The notes beneath the pieces were generated by a model that saw only the letters and a list, made by a program, of their open reading frames with translations, was not told where the DNA came from and did not search any database. Source: Niallia circulans (GTDB lineage Bacteria; Bacillota; Bacilli; Bacillales; Cytobacillaceae). From it: a stretch of DNA of 64,000 nucleotides. Numbering within the stretch: the first letter of the stretch is position 1; every line of letters starts with the position of its first letter. A program made the translations under genes and the position numbers. Location of the stretch: positions 3,224,001-3,288,000 of the forward strand of contig NZ_CP026031.1 in assembly GCF_003726095.1 (NCBI RefSeq). The letters run 5' to 3'. This document shows positions 47,397 to 57,062 of this stretch, one piece after another.

Positions 47397-48845
47397 TCAT
47401 TCACTCAAAATATCGTAAACAGGGGAATTTGGTTTCAAGTCAAAGTCATGCTTTAAGGGATTCTTATATTTTGGATCAATATACATGGATTGCTTATCAC
47501 TGTTGGAGGCTTCTTTAAAATCTATAAAATCTGTATATTCTTCTTCTTTCCAGATCCATCTTCCCTGTTTGTTCTCTTCTTTATGATAAATATTTTTCAC
47601 TAGTCGATTATCTACATTTTTTTGAAATTCATTAACGATAAATAACTGTGAAGAACTACTTGTCATAATATTTTGTTGGATGGTATTCTTTTTCGTATCA
47701 TATTGCAAAAGCAGCTGTCCCCCCTCTAACCCCTTTGTATCATTTTGATAGAGAATATTTTTTGCAATAATAGTGTTGGTAGTACCGCCACGCTCTTCGT
47801 CATATCCCCCAATAGATATACCGGTATAAACATTTTCATAAACTATGTTGTGGGTAATCTCAATATTATCTGCATACTTCTTTCGATGCTCAGATGTTGC
47901 CTCAATCCCAAGGTCATTAAGATAAATCGTATTAGCTTTCACTTTTATATTTTTGCCGCCATCTACATATATCCCCGCTGCACTATAATCATCTCCATAA
48001 GCGGGATTACCAAATGAAGAATTATTATATACTATATTATTTCTGATCATTCCATTACGGGTGAAGTCATCCTTTTTTCCCGTGCCTTCGTATCCAATTA
48101 GATCAATGCCAATATTATCATTATTACGAACTGTATTCCCTTCAATGATAAATCCGTCTATATTACCATTTAAGACAAGTGCTTCACTTGCTCCAAGCTT
48201 TAAATCTTGGACCACATTATTGCGAATGACAATATTCTTAATTCCCTCTGTTCCATAAACTGCTATTCCATGTGCATTCCCATCCTCGTTCATGGTGCTG
48301 ATTTTTCTTACTACATTGTTCTCTATCACAATATGACTGCTTGACCCTGCTATATATATTCCCATTACTGTTTCATCAGCAAGACTAGTAGATAAGTCTT
48401 CCATTATTAATCCTTTAATAGAAACATAATTTTTATTCTGAATGGTTATGAGAGATGTCTCCTCTTCTTTTTCTTCCATCTCCACACCGCTAATTATTAC
48501 TTCCTCTTGGTCATAGGCTTGAAAGACAATCGGAAGTTCTTTTTTTCCGCTATGTTTAACCGTGAGCGGTTCTTTGTAAATACCCTCACGTATATAAACA
48601 GTTGTTCCTGCTACCGCTTTATCTGTCGCCTTTTTTAATGTTTGAAAGGGATGTTCCTTACTTCCATCATTTCGATCATTTCCTGTTGGAGAAACATAAA
48701 TGGATTGGTTTCCAGTTCCCTGCCCTTGTTTTATTTTTGATTCTATCCTTTTATGCTCCGTTTGCCCTGTCATATGCATAAAACCATATATTAATATCAT
48801 GGCAAAAACAACAATAGCTAATAGGATAACTACCCCCTTTTTCAA
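47397..48845 (-). CDS. Membrane-anchored right-handed beta-helix protein
   Basis: 482 residues. An N-terminal membrane segment or uncleaved signal (about 4-27) is followed by a DUF1565-like start (IYVSPTGNDRNDGSKEHPFQTLKKA) and many parallel beta-helix coils with repeated IVIENNVVRK- and VIRNNVVQD-like rungs (about 150-400). The fold is that of pectate and alginate lyase-like enzymes or cell-surface polysaccharide-binding proteins. It would sit on the outer face of the membrane. No catalytic residues can be assigned by eye. The start is TTG after GGGGGG. It is a single gene. Confidence 0.85.
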   Translation of the reverse strand: MKKGVVILLAIVVFAMILIYGFMHMTGQTEHKRIESKIKQGQGTGNQSIYVSPTGNDRNDGSKEHPFQTLKKATDKAVAGTTVYIREGIYKEPLTVKHSGKKELPIVFQAYDQEEVIISGVEMEEKEEETSLITIQNKNYVSIKGLIMEDLSTSLADETVMGIYIAGSSSHIVIENNVVRKISTMNEDGNAHGIAVYGTEGIKNIVIRNNVVQDLKLGASEALVLNGNIDGFIIEGNTVRNNDNIGIDLIGYEGTGKKDDFTRNGMIRNNIVYNNSSFGNPAYGDDYSAAGIYVDGGKNIKVKANTIYLNDLGIEATSEHRKKYADNIEITHNIVYENVYTGISIGGYDEERGGTTNTIIAKNILYQNDTKGLEGGQLLLQYDTKKNTIQQNIMTSSSSQLFIVNEFQKNVDNRLVKNIYHKEENKQGRWIWKEEEYTDFIDFKEASNSDKQSMYIDPKYKNPLKHDFDLKPNSPVYDILSE

Positions 48846-49411
48846 ATTTGTTCCCCCCTAAGTTTTTTTATTTTTAGATGGTTTTGATAAATGAAATAGA
48901 TGCCATCTGATTTTTCAATTTATTTCCTTAATGCTTATGACCGTATCTTAGCAGTCACAATTCTATCACAAAAATCTATACGATCCATAAAATATGCTGA
49001 TTTCCAATACAGGAATAGGCACTTTTCCCCTACACAGCACGTGTTAAAAATAGCTTAATACTACTTGCTTGATATGGAGTGAATTTTCAATTAGAAACCA
49101 CAATATTTGAAACGACCGTAAATAAAGTTTACCCTTTATCTAAAAATTTTTCCTTTGACTTAGTTACCATTTATTCGCCGACACTATTTTCCCCTTGTGA
49201 GTGTTGGTAGACTAGTTACCCATATTATTTGATACTTATAGAGAATGAACAGATCCGTTTAAAATATGCTGTATAGGTAAAAAATAAATAGTGTTATGAA
49301 ACATTAGAATCAATAATTGTTGTTTTATCTCCAATTTTCATTTTAATTATTTATTCAAATGAAATTGATTAATTTTATTGCTATACTATTACTAAGGAAC
49401 GAGGTGAAGTT
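48846..49411. other. Gene-free intergenic region
   Basis: This holds the upstream regions of the beta-helix gene and the divergent RpiR gene. I see no further gene and no clear conserved element. Confidence 0.5.
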
Positions 49412-50266
49412 ATGCAATCAGCAGTATTATTAAAGATAAAATCACTTGAATCTACTTTTACTGCTAGTGAGTATGATATCGGCCAATTTGTTATCGAAAA
49501 TCCAGATTATGTTATTACCAATACAATTACCAATCTAGCAAAAAAAACCAATACCTCTGAAGCGAGTATTAATAGATTTTGCAAAAAAATTGGATATAAG
49601 GGATTTAACAAGTTTAAGATTTCTCTCGCTCAAAGTAATACTCAGATAGAGAAGTTAAAAGAAGAAGAAATTAATGAATCCAACCTTCTTGAATACATTA
49701 CATTAGATTATCAAAAAATGTTAACGAATACCTGTGCACTATTAAATACGAAAGATGTTGAAGATGCTGCATCATTGTTAACGTTATCAAGAAAAATCTT
49801 TATTCTATCTGTTTACAATACTTCATTTATTAGTGAAGAATTTGCATTTAAATTGAAGCAAATTGGCTTAGATGTGACCATCTTAAAGGAAAATCTGGAA
49901 GCACAATTAGCTATTGAAAATATGAATAGTGACTCTATTCTTATCGCAGTTGTCCCATCAGTAATTAGTAAAGATATCATCCCTTTCCTTACTAAAATTA
50001 AAAAGAAGGATGTAAAAGTAATATTAATTACTAGCAATGATAATCCAAAAACAAATGATTTAATAAATATTAAATTCATAACACCAGATCCTGTAACATC
50101 TAATAATTCCTTAGTGATAACAAATTCACCTATGATTTCTCTTGTTTTCGATATAATTTACGCAACAATTCTACGGGATAATCGTGGGCTACGGCAAAGA
50201 AAGCTAAGCAGTGATATGATCATTAATTCATTTCAGTCTGCTGACTCTGCTATTTATGAATGGTAA
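49412..50266 (+). CDS. MurR/RpiR-family transcriptional regulator
   Basis: 284 residues. N-terminal HTH_6 domain (about 1-75, TITNLAKKTNTSEASINRFCKKIGYKGFNKFK) and a C-terminal SIS domain (about 115-260) that binds a phosphosugar or similar ligand. GAGGTG precedes the ATG. No adjacent operon is in the same direction; the nearest candidate is the HyuA cluster that converges from the right. A terminator follows at 50298. Confidence 0.93.
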   Translation: MQSAVLLKIKSLESTFTASEYDIGQFVIENPDYVITNTITNLAKKTNTSEASINRFCKKIGYKGFNKFKISLAQSNTQIEKLKEEEINESNLLEYITLDYQKMLTNTCALLNTKDVEDAASLLTLSRKIFILSVYNTSFISEEFAFKLKQIGLDVTILKENLEAQLAIENMNSDSILIAVVPSVISKDIIPFLTKIKKKDVKVILITSNDNPKTNDLINIKFITPDPVTSNNSLVITNSPMISLVFDIIYATILRDNRGLRQRKLSSDMIINSFQSADSAIYEW

Positions 50267-50297
50267 CAAACGATCCCATTTCAGTACGCATCACCTT

Positions 50298-50322
50298 ATA
50301 AAAATAGGTCCCCTATTTTTAT
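50298..50322. terminator. Terminator after the RpiR gene
   Basis: ATAAAAATAGG and CCTATTTTTAT form an eleven-base stem around a short loop; the 3' arm is itself T-rich. Confidence 0.65.
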
Positions 50323-50531
50323 AGGGTAGCTATGTAGTACTAAACCTCTGACTAAAATATACCTCAATCTTTATCTTTGAAATAATTCTAGAATTATCCT
50401 CATAAAAAAGAGGGTTTCCCCTTCATTTTTTACATACCTTTTGAGCTAAGGTAAAATTTCCAATCGTTGCACTTCCATAGTCTTTAAGTACATAGAGCAA
50501 TCTACTTCACTTTTTAACATTGGGACTAGAT

Positions 50532-50627
50532 TTAATCCTTTCTCTCAATTTTCTGTTTTCCATCTACGCAAACAAATTTCGTGCCACTAGCTTCAATACT
50601 TCCTAGTAATCTATTTTCCAACTTTCC
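50532..50627 (-). pseudogene. Fragment of a ROK fructokinase N-terminus
   Basis: About 32 codons read GKLENRLLGSIEASGTKFVC then VDG, matching the start of ScrK/GmuE-like fructokinases (consensus IEAGGTKFVCAVG), then KQKIERKD and a stop. There is no start codon and the rest of the kinase is absent. Confidence 0.6.
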
Positions 50628-50700
50628 TACACTCCTGGTTTTGATGATACAGGAATTGACCGGAAAGTAGCTTTAAAGTAAACTCCTGATTAAAGTAAAA

Positions 50701-50732
50701 GCCAAGAAAATTGTTATAACAACTTTCTTGGC
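50701..50732. other. Strong hairpin in an intergenic region
   Basis: GCCAAGAAA pairs with TTTCTTGGC around an inner TTGTTATAACAA palindrome. It has the shape of a terminator or the end of a lost insertion sequence; no gene is attached to it. Confidence 0.55.
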
Positions 50733-50808
50733 TCAGACTGTAGACAAACTCCTGTATTTTGGAAATAGAAGTTTGAGTAAAGTATATTTATTAATCTCTT
50801 TGAATTTA

Positions 50809-50940
50809 GACGTTACTTTCCGCTCCGGGGGCTCGCTTTCCATGGGGCTCGCGCTGAGCCGTTCGGCTTACAGCCTGCAGGGTCTCAGACTGTCTCGCTA
50901 ATCCCACAGGAGTCTCACCCCCTCCACTCCAAGCAACGCA
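50809..50940. repeat. GC-rich interspersed repeat of the Bacillaceae type
   Basis: About 130 bases of clearly higher GC than the surroundings. It contains GGGGGCTCGCTTTCCATGGG, GGTCTCAGACTGTCTCGC, CCCACAGGAGTCTC and CCTCCACTCCAAGCAACGC, and a small hairpin (AGCCG-TT-CGGCT). I recognise the layout as a repeat scattered between genes in many Bacillus-related genomes; its function is not known. The 80-codon frame across it is almost certainly spurious. Confidence 0.7.
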
Positions 50941-51016
50941 TGAAAATGCATTTTTACTTCTCCAATATCTTTTTGTCGACAAGCTATTTCTTGGCTTTTG
51001 GATGCCTTCAAATAAA

Positions 51017-51685
51017 TTAAAATGGATTGATTGGATAGTTTTCCTCAACTGAATGCCTTTCAGTTGTTTTGAAAACTCTTAAATATTCTTGATATTCCTC
51101 CTCTAGTTCTTGAGGATTCATTTTATTGGTTTCTAATAAATATTGGTAATCATAAAAGTTTGGTAGATATTTTAACCCTAGGAATTCCTTTGCAAAAGCA
51201 TTAGCTGCGATCTCACTCGCTCTTTGTACATGTGCCTTTCTTACGAGGTTAAGCAGTGTATATGAGTCAATCGTTTCCAGTTGCTCTGCAACATGCTTAA
51301 TTTGCTTACCTTCTAGAAAGTGAAAAAACTCATGTACCAATACAATTTCTACCATTTCATCATAACTAAGTCCATTTACACGAGCAAGCTCCTCAATCGA
51401 TTTACGATATAATAATACCAAATTATTTCCTTTACGATCCGTTTCGAACTGTGCCCTTAGCTGTACTTTAAAAAAAGCTCCGTCATTTTCTTCCATTTGA
51501 ATCAAAATATTACTTGTTGAATATAATGGATTGATCATATTTCCTTTGAACTTTCCGGACATGACTTTACCGATTTTCAATGATTCTCGAACATAATAAG
51601 GGATTTTTTTTTCTGGTATTTTATGAAAGAGCATATCTTGTTTTAATTCTAGAAAAGCAAGGAATTCATCTGTGAAATAATCCAT
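51017..51685 (-). CDS. Putative zinc metallopeptidase-like protein (HExxH)
   Basis: 222 residues from the ATG at 51685 (AGGAGTG six bases upstream). HEFFH at about 118-122 is the zinc-binding signature of gluzincin and IrrE/ImmA-type proteins; a glutamate-containing helix follows (RASEIAANAFAKEF near 155), which could give the third ligand. It has no signal peptide, so it is cytoplasmic. It follows HyuA by about ten bases and ends the operon. I do not recognise the family further. An enzyme acting on a peptide-like or cyclic-amide intermediate is one option. Confidence 0.75.
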   Translation of the reverse strand: MDYFTDEFLAFLELKQDMLFHKIPEKKIPYYVRESLKIGKVMSGKFKGNMINPLYSTSNILIQMEENDGAFFKVQLRAQFETDRKGNNLVLLYRKSIEELARVNGLSYDEMVEIVLVHEFFHFLEGKQIKHVAEQLETIDSYTLLNLVRKAHVQRASEIAANAFAKEFLGLKYLPNFYDYQYLLETNKMNPQELEEEYQEYLRVFKTTERHSVEENYPINPF

Positions 51686-51696
51686 TTTATTCACTC

Positions 51697-53829
51697 CTAT
51701 TTGTACGCAACTGCAATGATTTCATCATTTGGAGTCAGATTCTCCGTTTCAAGTTCCATAATCGAAGTCAATTGTTCTATCGTTTGCATTCCTGTTAAAT
51801 CCAACATTTTTTCTTTATAAAAAAGAAAAACTTTTGGGATTGTTGCATTTGCATCTGAATAAATTGTATGCTCATCAATAAATGTTAAGAAATCAGTATC
51901 TGATTGTGACTTTTGGAATTTCAAATAATGAGCATTGCTATGTTTGAATCGAATTACACCTTCTCTATCTATTAAACAAACATTAGTCTGTTTTGCCTTA
52001 AAGAAAAATCTTTTCTTAATAACGATGGCATCCATCAAATTCCAACGACCTACATTAGCAATATACCTAACATTTGTTGGTTCTATCCCCATTGCTTCAG
52101 AAGTGATTCTCTTTAAATCATTTTCAGTTACATCTGTAGCGCCTAGGTTTTTTTGACGAAGCTCTGTAGCACCTGTAGCTACAGCACGAACGATATTTCT
52201 TTGAGAGTCGATTTCAATATTTACTTCGACAGTCTCTTCCTTAGCACCTGATTTAATAATTTTTTCCATTACATCTGCACGTATTTTCTTAATATCTTGG
52301 TCATCGGGATTTGTGATAGAACGTTCAATTTGCTCCCGCACCATTGCTAAAGCTACACCAATTGTTGATATATAGGGAGCATTTTTCGCTAATTTCCATT
52401 TGTAATTAAAGTATTTAGCTAGTGCAGGTACAACAATGGCACCGGAACCGCCTCCCCCAACTAATGTAATAAAATTTCTATCCATTTCATACTCATCAAT
52501 TAATTGATTAATTACTGGATCTAATTTATCTATAGCCAATTTCAGTACTTGTTCAGCTGCTTCTTTACCAGTAATCCCTAAATATTCCCCTAGAGTATCC
52601 CATGCGATTTTATTACTTTCTTCCTTAGCAAAGGCATAATCTCCATTCGGAACATAGCCTAACAAGTTAGCTGCGCCAGCCAATGTATATGAATATTTGT
52701 GTCCAGAAGCACTTTCGATAATTACATATTCATTTGGATCCCCCTCTCGAGGAGATACAAATGTAATGGACGGGTTTGCTAAGTTATCTTTATCACAGAA
52801 GCATTCATATTCTAATCCTGCAATATGCGCACTACGTGGTCCTACATCGACAATTTTATTTTCCTTGACCCGAATCATACTGCCCCCAGCTACAGCGAGT
52901 GTACGAACATCAAGTGATCTTAAATAAGTTTTATGTCCACCAACTTGAGCATATTTAATCATAACTTTTCCATTTTTTATCACGGATATATCAACACTTG
53001 TTCCGCCTACTTCGAAGAAAATCCCATCACTTACTTTTTCATACATTAACGCTCCTGCTACACCAGCTGCTAATCCAGATAACATGGTTAAAATGGGGCG
53101 TTGTCTTACCTCATTAATACTCATAACACCACCATCACAACGCATTATCATCAGATTGGTTTGAATATTCGTATCTAAAACAGCTGTTTCTGTCATATTT
53201 GCTGTTTGCATCATTTTCGGAATCAATGATGCATTAACAACAGCAGTACGGGTGCGCATTTTCAGTCCGTATAATTGTGAGATTTCATGTCCCCCTGTAG
53301 CGTAGAGCTTTTGATTTTGGGCAGTTTCAATAACCGTTTGTTCATTTTCTGAATCATCAACGGAATATGCCTCGCTTGCTACAATGACTTGGCAATCTTT
53401 ATTCACTAATTCTTGTATACTCTTTTCAATTTCTTCTTTAGATATTCTCGACGAATCTATAAACGTATGTTCAGAAGCTAAATATTTATTTGGAGCAAGT
53501 TCAATTTGCTTAATGTCTGTTTCTTTTTTAGCAGTTCTAGCATCCATTCCAGTTCCCATACCAATAATTCCAACTTTAGCAACGTCTCCTTCCAATAAAG
53601 CATTGGTCGCTTGGGTTGTACCATGTGCAATAAAAATTACATCTTCTGGATCAATGTTATTCTCACTTAATAACTTTTGGATAATTTTCACAATACCTCG
53701 TGCAACACCATCTTCATGGGTTGTTGGAATCTTTAATTTAGCAATTACATCATATGTTTCATTATCAACTGCTACAGCGTCTGTAAATGTACCGCCAACG
53801 TCAATTCCTATTCTTACTTTTCTTGTCAT
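51697..53829 (-). CDS. Hydantoinase/oxoprolinase family protein (HyuA-like)
   Basis: 710 residues from the ATG at 53829 (AGAAGG upstream). The ASKHA-type ATPase start RIGIDVGGTFTDAVAVDN, the HGTTQATNALLEG segment and LVGGGGSGAIVVPALAKYF identify the HyuA subunit of ATP-dependent hydantoinases, oxoprolinases and acetone carboxylases. HyuB is absent, so it may act alone or with another partner. It probably performs ATP-driven opening of a cyclic amide or activation of a related acid. It is followed by the HExxH gene and preceded by a transporter gene. Confidence 0.92.
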   Translation of the reverse strand: MTRKVRIGIDVGGTFTDAVAVDNETYDVIAKLKIPTTHEDGVARGIVKIIQKLLSENNIDPEDVIFIAHGTTQATNALLEGDVAKVGIIGMGTGMDARTAKKETDIKQIELAPNKYLASEHTFIDSSRISKEEIEKSIQELVNKDCQVIVASEAYSVDDSENEQTVIETAQNQKLYATGGHEISQLYGLKMRTRTAVVNASLIPKMMQTANMTETAVLDTNIQTNLMIMRCDGGVMSINEVRQRPILTMLSGLAAGVAGALMYEKVSDGIFFEVGGTSVDISVIKNGKVMIKYAQVGGHKTYLRSLDVRTLAVAGGSMIRVKENKIVDVGPRSAHIAGLEYECFCDKDNLANPSITFVSPREGDPNEYVIIESASGHKYSYTLAGAANLLGYVPNGDYAFAKEESNKIAWDTLGEYLGITGKEAAEQVLKLAIDKLDPVINQLIDEYEMDRNFITLVGGGGSGAIVVPALAKYFNYKWKLAKNAPYISTIGVALAMVREQIERSITNPDDQDIKKIRADVMEKIIKSGAKEETVEVNIEIDSQRNIVRAVATGATELRQKNLGATDVTENDLKRITSEAMGIEPTNVRYIANVGRWNLMDAIVIKKRFFFKAKQTNVCLIDREGVIRFKHSNAHYLKFQKSQSDTDFLTFIDEHTIYSDANATIPKVFLFYKEKMLDLTGMQTIEQLTSIMELETENLTPNDEIIAVAYK

Positions 53830-53978
53830 AATCATTACCTTCTATCCATTAGTATATTGTTTTCAATTATATTGTTGCTAATGAACATAACCTTACTACT
53901 AAGGCTTGAAGCCCCTCAAAAATATGGCCTTTGAGTAAGTGGATCACACCAAACTTTCATTAATCTTGTTACAAGATT

Positions 53979-55259
53979 TTAGTACAAGAAGAATGAAGCG
54001 AATACTAAGCCAATAAATGTTGAAATCGAAATCCATAAGATCGTTTTCTTTAAGATTTCATTCACATCTGTTTTAGTAAAATCAGATACCCAAACATTGT
54101 GTGAGTTAGTTGGGTCACAAACAGCTTGAACGTTACTATTCAAACGTAGTGCAACCATTGCTGCAACTGGACTCATTCCACCTGCAACTAGAAGAGAAAG
54201 AATTCCACTTCCTAATCCCCATACGTTTAAAGGCCCACGATAAATGGCTAACGGAGAAAGTAAACCAAAAATTAAGATGAACATTAATTGATTTTTAGGA
54301 ATCATTAACGAAATTGCTGGTTGTAAAATTGCTGATACTTCAGCAGACATAACTGCATTTAATAGGAATCCAATCCCAATCATTAGTCCTGCCGCTCCGG
54401 CTACTTCTTGAATACCCTCAACAAACGCACTGCTGACTACATGAATAGGATTCTTAGGTGTACTTAATATTAGAGCTGCTATAATTCCAATAATAATTGA
54501 TGCAACTAAAGGAACTTGGAATGCGAAAACTAATACAACTGGTACAATTGGTGAAATTAGTGCAATACTTCGTACTTGTCCACCCTTGTTCTTCTTTGTT
54601 GGCATCGCCCAAGCTTTACGTCTTTTCCCATTAAATTTAATATAATAGACAACCATTAGAACGGACACAACAATCAATGGTATACCTACCATCCACGAGT
54701 AGGAAGTAACTTCACTAAGATTTAATCCTAATACATCAATATATACTGCTAGAGTAGAGACTGAGAAGGTTACACCAATACCGTTTGCTAATAATAGAAT
54801 CATTCCACTTACCATCGGCGATAGACCGGCGGAAATCATGATAGGTATAATGATTGTCCCTACTAAGATAACCATCCCTAACCCGTTACTAGCGGCAAAG
54901 ATTACTGAACATACCAAAAGGAAAGATAGGGCGATAGGCAAGGCTTTATCACCAGCCATTTCGGCAGCTTTTTTAATGATTGTTTCGGTTATACCTACTT
55001 TAGATAAGATTTTTCCAAAAAGTGAACCAAAGATTAAACCTGAAATTGCTGTGGACATTCTCATTGAACCTGCTTCTAATACATCTTTTACAAGAGTAAA
55101 TTGTTCAGGATCTTTTGAAATGATCTGTATGCCCGCAATTAATGAAATGGCAATTGCCATGATGGGTAGAGCTAAGATTGTCGGCAATTTCCTAGTCATC
55201 ATTAGTCCAACCATTGTAAAGAAGACTATTAAAATCCCAATTAACTGTAAGGTTACCAT
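53979..55259 (-). CDS. Membrane transporter of the GntP/CitMHS-like ion-transporter superfamily
   Basis: 426 residues with eleven or twelve membrane segments, including re-entrant loops rich in glycine and asparagine (ASNGLGMVILVG, LANGIGVTFSVS, LNSNVQAVCDPTNSHNVW). The arrangement is that of gluconate/citrate/dicarboxylate-type symporters. It is very likely the uptake system for the substrate of the HyuA operon. The precise family could not be settled by eye. Confidence 0.82.
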   Translation of the reverse strand: MVTLQLIGILIVFFTMVGLMMTRKLPTILALPIMAIAISLIAGIQIISKDPEQFTLVKDVLEAGSMRMSTAISGLIFGSLFGKILSKVGITETIIKKAAEMAGDKALPIALSFLLVCSVIFAASNGLGMVILVGTIIIPIMISAGLSPMVSGMILLLANGIGVTFSVSTLAVYIDVLGLNLSEVTSYSWMVGIPLIVVSVLMVVYYIKFNGKRRKAWAMPTKKNKGGQVRSIALISPIVPVVLVFAFQVPLVASIIIGIIAALILSTPKNPIHVVSSAFVEGIQEVAGAAGLMIGIGFLLNAVMSAEVSAILQPAISLMIPKNQLMFILIFGLLSPLAIYRGPLNVWGLGSGILSLLVAGGMSPVAAMVALRLNSNVQAVCDPTNSHNVWVSDFTKTDVNEILKKTILWISISTFIGLVFASFFLY

Positions 55260-55269
55260 TTTAATCCTC

Positions 55270-56679
55270 CTAAATTTCGATATAACTTCCTTGTGAGATT
55301 AGAGTTTCTTGCAACATTTTAATATCAATTGCCTTAACACTTTCTTTTTGCTTCGAAGCAATCCATGCAGCTGTGCCAGCAGCTTGCCCTAAAGCTGTCA
55401 TTGTAGGTGTTGTTCGTATAGCTGCTTGTGCTTCAAAAGAGGCCGAAACACAACGTCCAGTCACTATTAAATTATCAATTTCATTTGTAACCATGATTTC
55501 AAAAGGAATTCTGTAATAGTTATCGAAAACGCTTTTGTCAAACTGATTATGAGCAATTTCCTTACTTTGACTCACATGAACAGAAAGTGTTCCTTCTCCT
55601 TTAGGATTATGAATATCTATTGGGTAACCAGAATGCGCAATTGTTGATTTGAAATGTCTATTTTCAAGAACATCTTGGTTTGTTAAGGTATACAATCCTT
55701 TGATCTGGCGTGTACCACGAACACCAACACTTGGTCCTGTGTATGCCACTTTTGCATTTTTAAATCCTGGTATGGATTCAACTAAGAATTTGTACAATTC
55801 TTCACATTGTTTTCTACCTATAATTTCAGCTCTTGTTAGCCCCTCCGCAGAAACGCCACTTTCGTTAATGATCCTCGACGTATTTAATATAAATTCACCA
55901 GGTGTGCTCGTTTCAAAGAAAAGAATATCTTCACGTGGGATGTTTAATTTTCCTTCTTTTTTAGCTCTATTAAACTCTTCATCAAATCCAACGAATGAGA
56001 GAATTTCAGTATTTTTCATAACATTTAAGTCTCTATTTAAGCGAGGGAATTTCTTGGGGTCTTCTATGACTGTCCTTCTTAATTCATTTGTATCAACCCC
56101 ATATACCTTTAGGTTCATTGTTAAAGGCTGCATGGCATTGTCTGTTTCTCTACCTAATTGGAATGGCACATCTGCCATTACAGCTAAATCTGCATCACCT
56201 GTTGCATCAATAAAAACATCACTTGTAAATTTTGTAATTCCGTCTTTATTTGCAATAAGAATACTTTCTATTAAATTATTACTTCTTTTTAAGTCAATTA
56301 GATATGAATGAAATAAAATATCTGCGCCAGCCTCTGTTGTCATCTCATCGAGTACAATTTTTAAACCTTCTGCAGAGAAAGGAGTTACATAGGAGATATA
56401 ATTTGTTGTATCCAATACATGACCAGGAGAATACCCTTTTCTCTTTAATCTAGAAACCATTTCTTCTCCAATCCCAAGAATGACCTGTTTATCCCCTGCA
56501 AAGAAAGTCATCATTGGTCCAACGCCATTTGCAGTTAACGTCCCTCCAAAGTAGCCATTTTGATCAATAATCAGCGTTTTTGCACCGTTTCTAGCTGATG
56601 CAATTGCTGCTATTACACCGGACATGCCTCCACCTACAACGATTACATCATAGTGTTTTTCAACTTTATTTATTTTCAT
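55270..56679 (-). CDS. FAD-dependent oxidoreductase
   Basis: 469 residues from the ATG at 56679 (TTG 56682 with slightly better spacing from GGGAGG is an alternative). Rossmann FAD site VIVVGGGMSGVIAAIASARNG (residues about 13-33), the NGYFGGTLTANGVG loop of the FAD_oxidored family, FIDATGDADLAVMA and a C-terminal VTGRCVSAS...ALGQAAGTAA. It oxidises a small acid or amine. It is the first gene of the HyuA operon. A cre-like site lies just before the ribosome binding site. Confidence 0.92.
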   Translation of the reverse strand: MKINKVEKHYDVIVVGGGMSGVIAAIASARNGAKTLIIDQNGYFGGTLTANGVGPMMTFFAGDKQVILGIGEEMVSRLKRKGYSPGHVLDTTNYISYVTPFSAEGLKIVLDEMTTEAGADILFHSYLIDLKRSNNLIESILIANKDGITKFTSDVFIDATGDADLAVMADVPFQLGRETDNAMQPLTMNLKVYGVDTNELRRTVIEDPKKFPRLNRDLNVMKNTEILSFVGFDEEFNRAKKEGKLNIPREDILFFETSTPGEFILNTSRIINESGVSAEGLTRAEIIGRKQCEELYKFLVESIPGFKNAKVAYTGPSVGVRGTRQIKGLYTLTNQDVLENRHFKSTIAHSGYPIDIHNPKGEGTLSVHVSQSKEIAHNQFDKSVFDNYYRIPFEIMVTNEIDNLIVTGRCVSASFEAQAAIRTTPTMTALGQAAGTAAWIASKQKESVKAIDIKMLQETLISQGSYIEI

Positions 56680-56698
56680 CAATTAACAACCTCCCATA

Positions 56699-56714
56699 AT
56701 GTTTACGCTTACAT
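56699..56714 (-). promoter_or_regulatory. Candidate catabolite-responsive element (cre)
   Basis: On the minus strand ATGTAAGCGTAAACAT fits the CcpA consensus with one mismatch in the TGWNANCGNTNWCA core. It lies 20-35 bases before the first gene of the HyuA operon, a roadblock position. Confidence 0.55.
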
Positions 56715-57062
56715 TATTAATAGTACATTACTTTCAAAAAATGTCAATATAAGCGAAAAAAATATTCAAAAAATAATATAATTAGTATAGGATTGATTAT
56801 TAATATTTAAAAACCATTGAAACCTTACAAACGAAAGGTTATTTTAACAAAAATTCACTGTTTAAAAATCTAGAAATTACATTATGTAATCGTGGTGTAT
56901 CAATTTTCAGGATATTTTTTACTAATATATTGAATCAATTTGAAAATAAAATTTGTTTTAGAAATTAGAACCAAAGTAAACAATTAATTCCGTTCTATAT
57001 TGTCTATCTAGTAAAATTCTTCTTGAAGTGTACTATGGGAAGAAATCTAAAGGTGAGAGCGT

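Noticed and set aside
50806..51048. 80-codon minus-strand frame
   Set aside because: It runs through the GC-rich dispersed repeat and into the HExxH gene; composition comes from the repeat and it has no plausible ribosome binding site.
53384..53881. 165-codon plus-strand frame
   Set aside because: Antisense to the start of the HyuA gene; hydrophobic content is a by-product of the opposite coding strand.
55649..56311. 220-codon plus-strand frame
   Set aside because: Antisense to the FAD oxidoreductase gene, whose motifs are intact on the minus strand; no ribosome binding site or recognisable domain.
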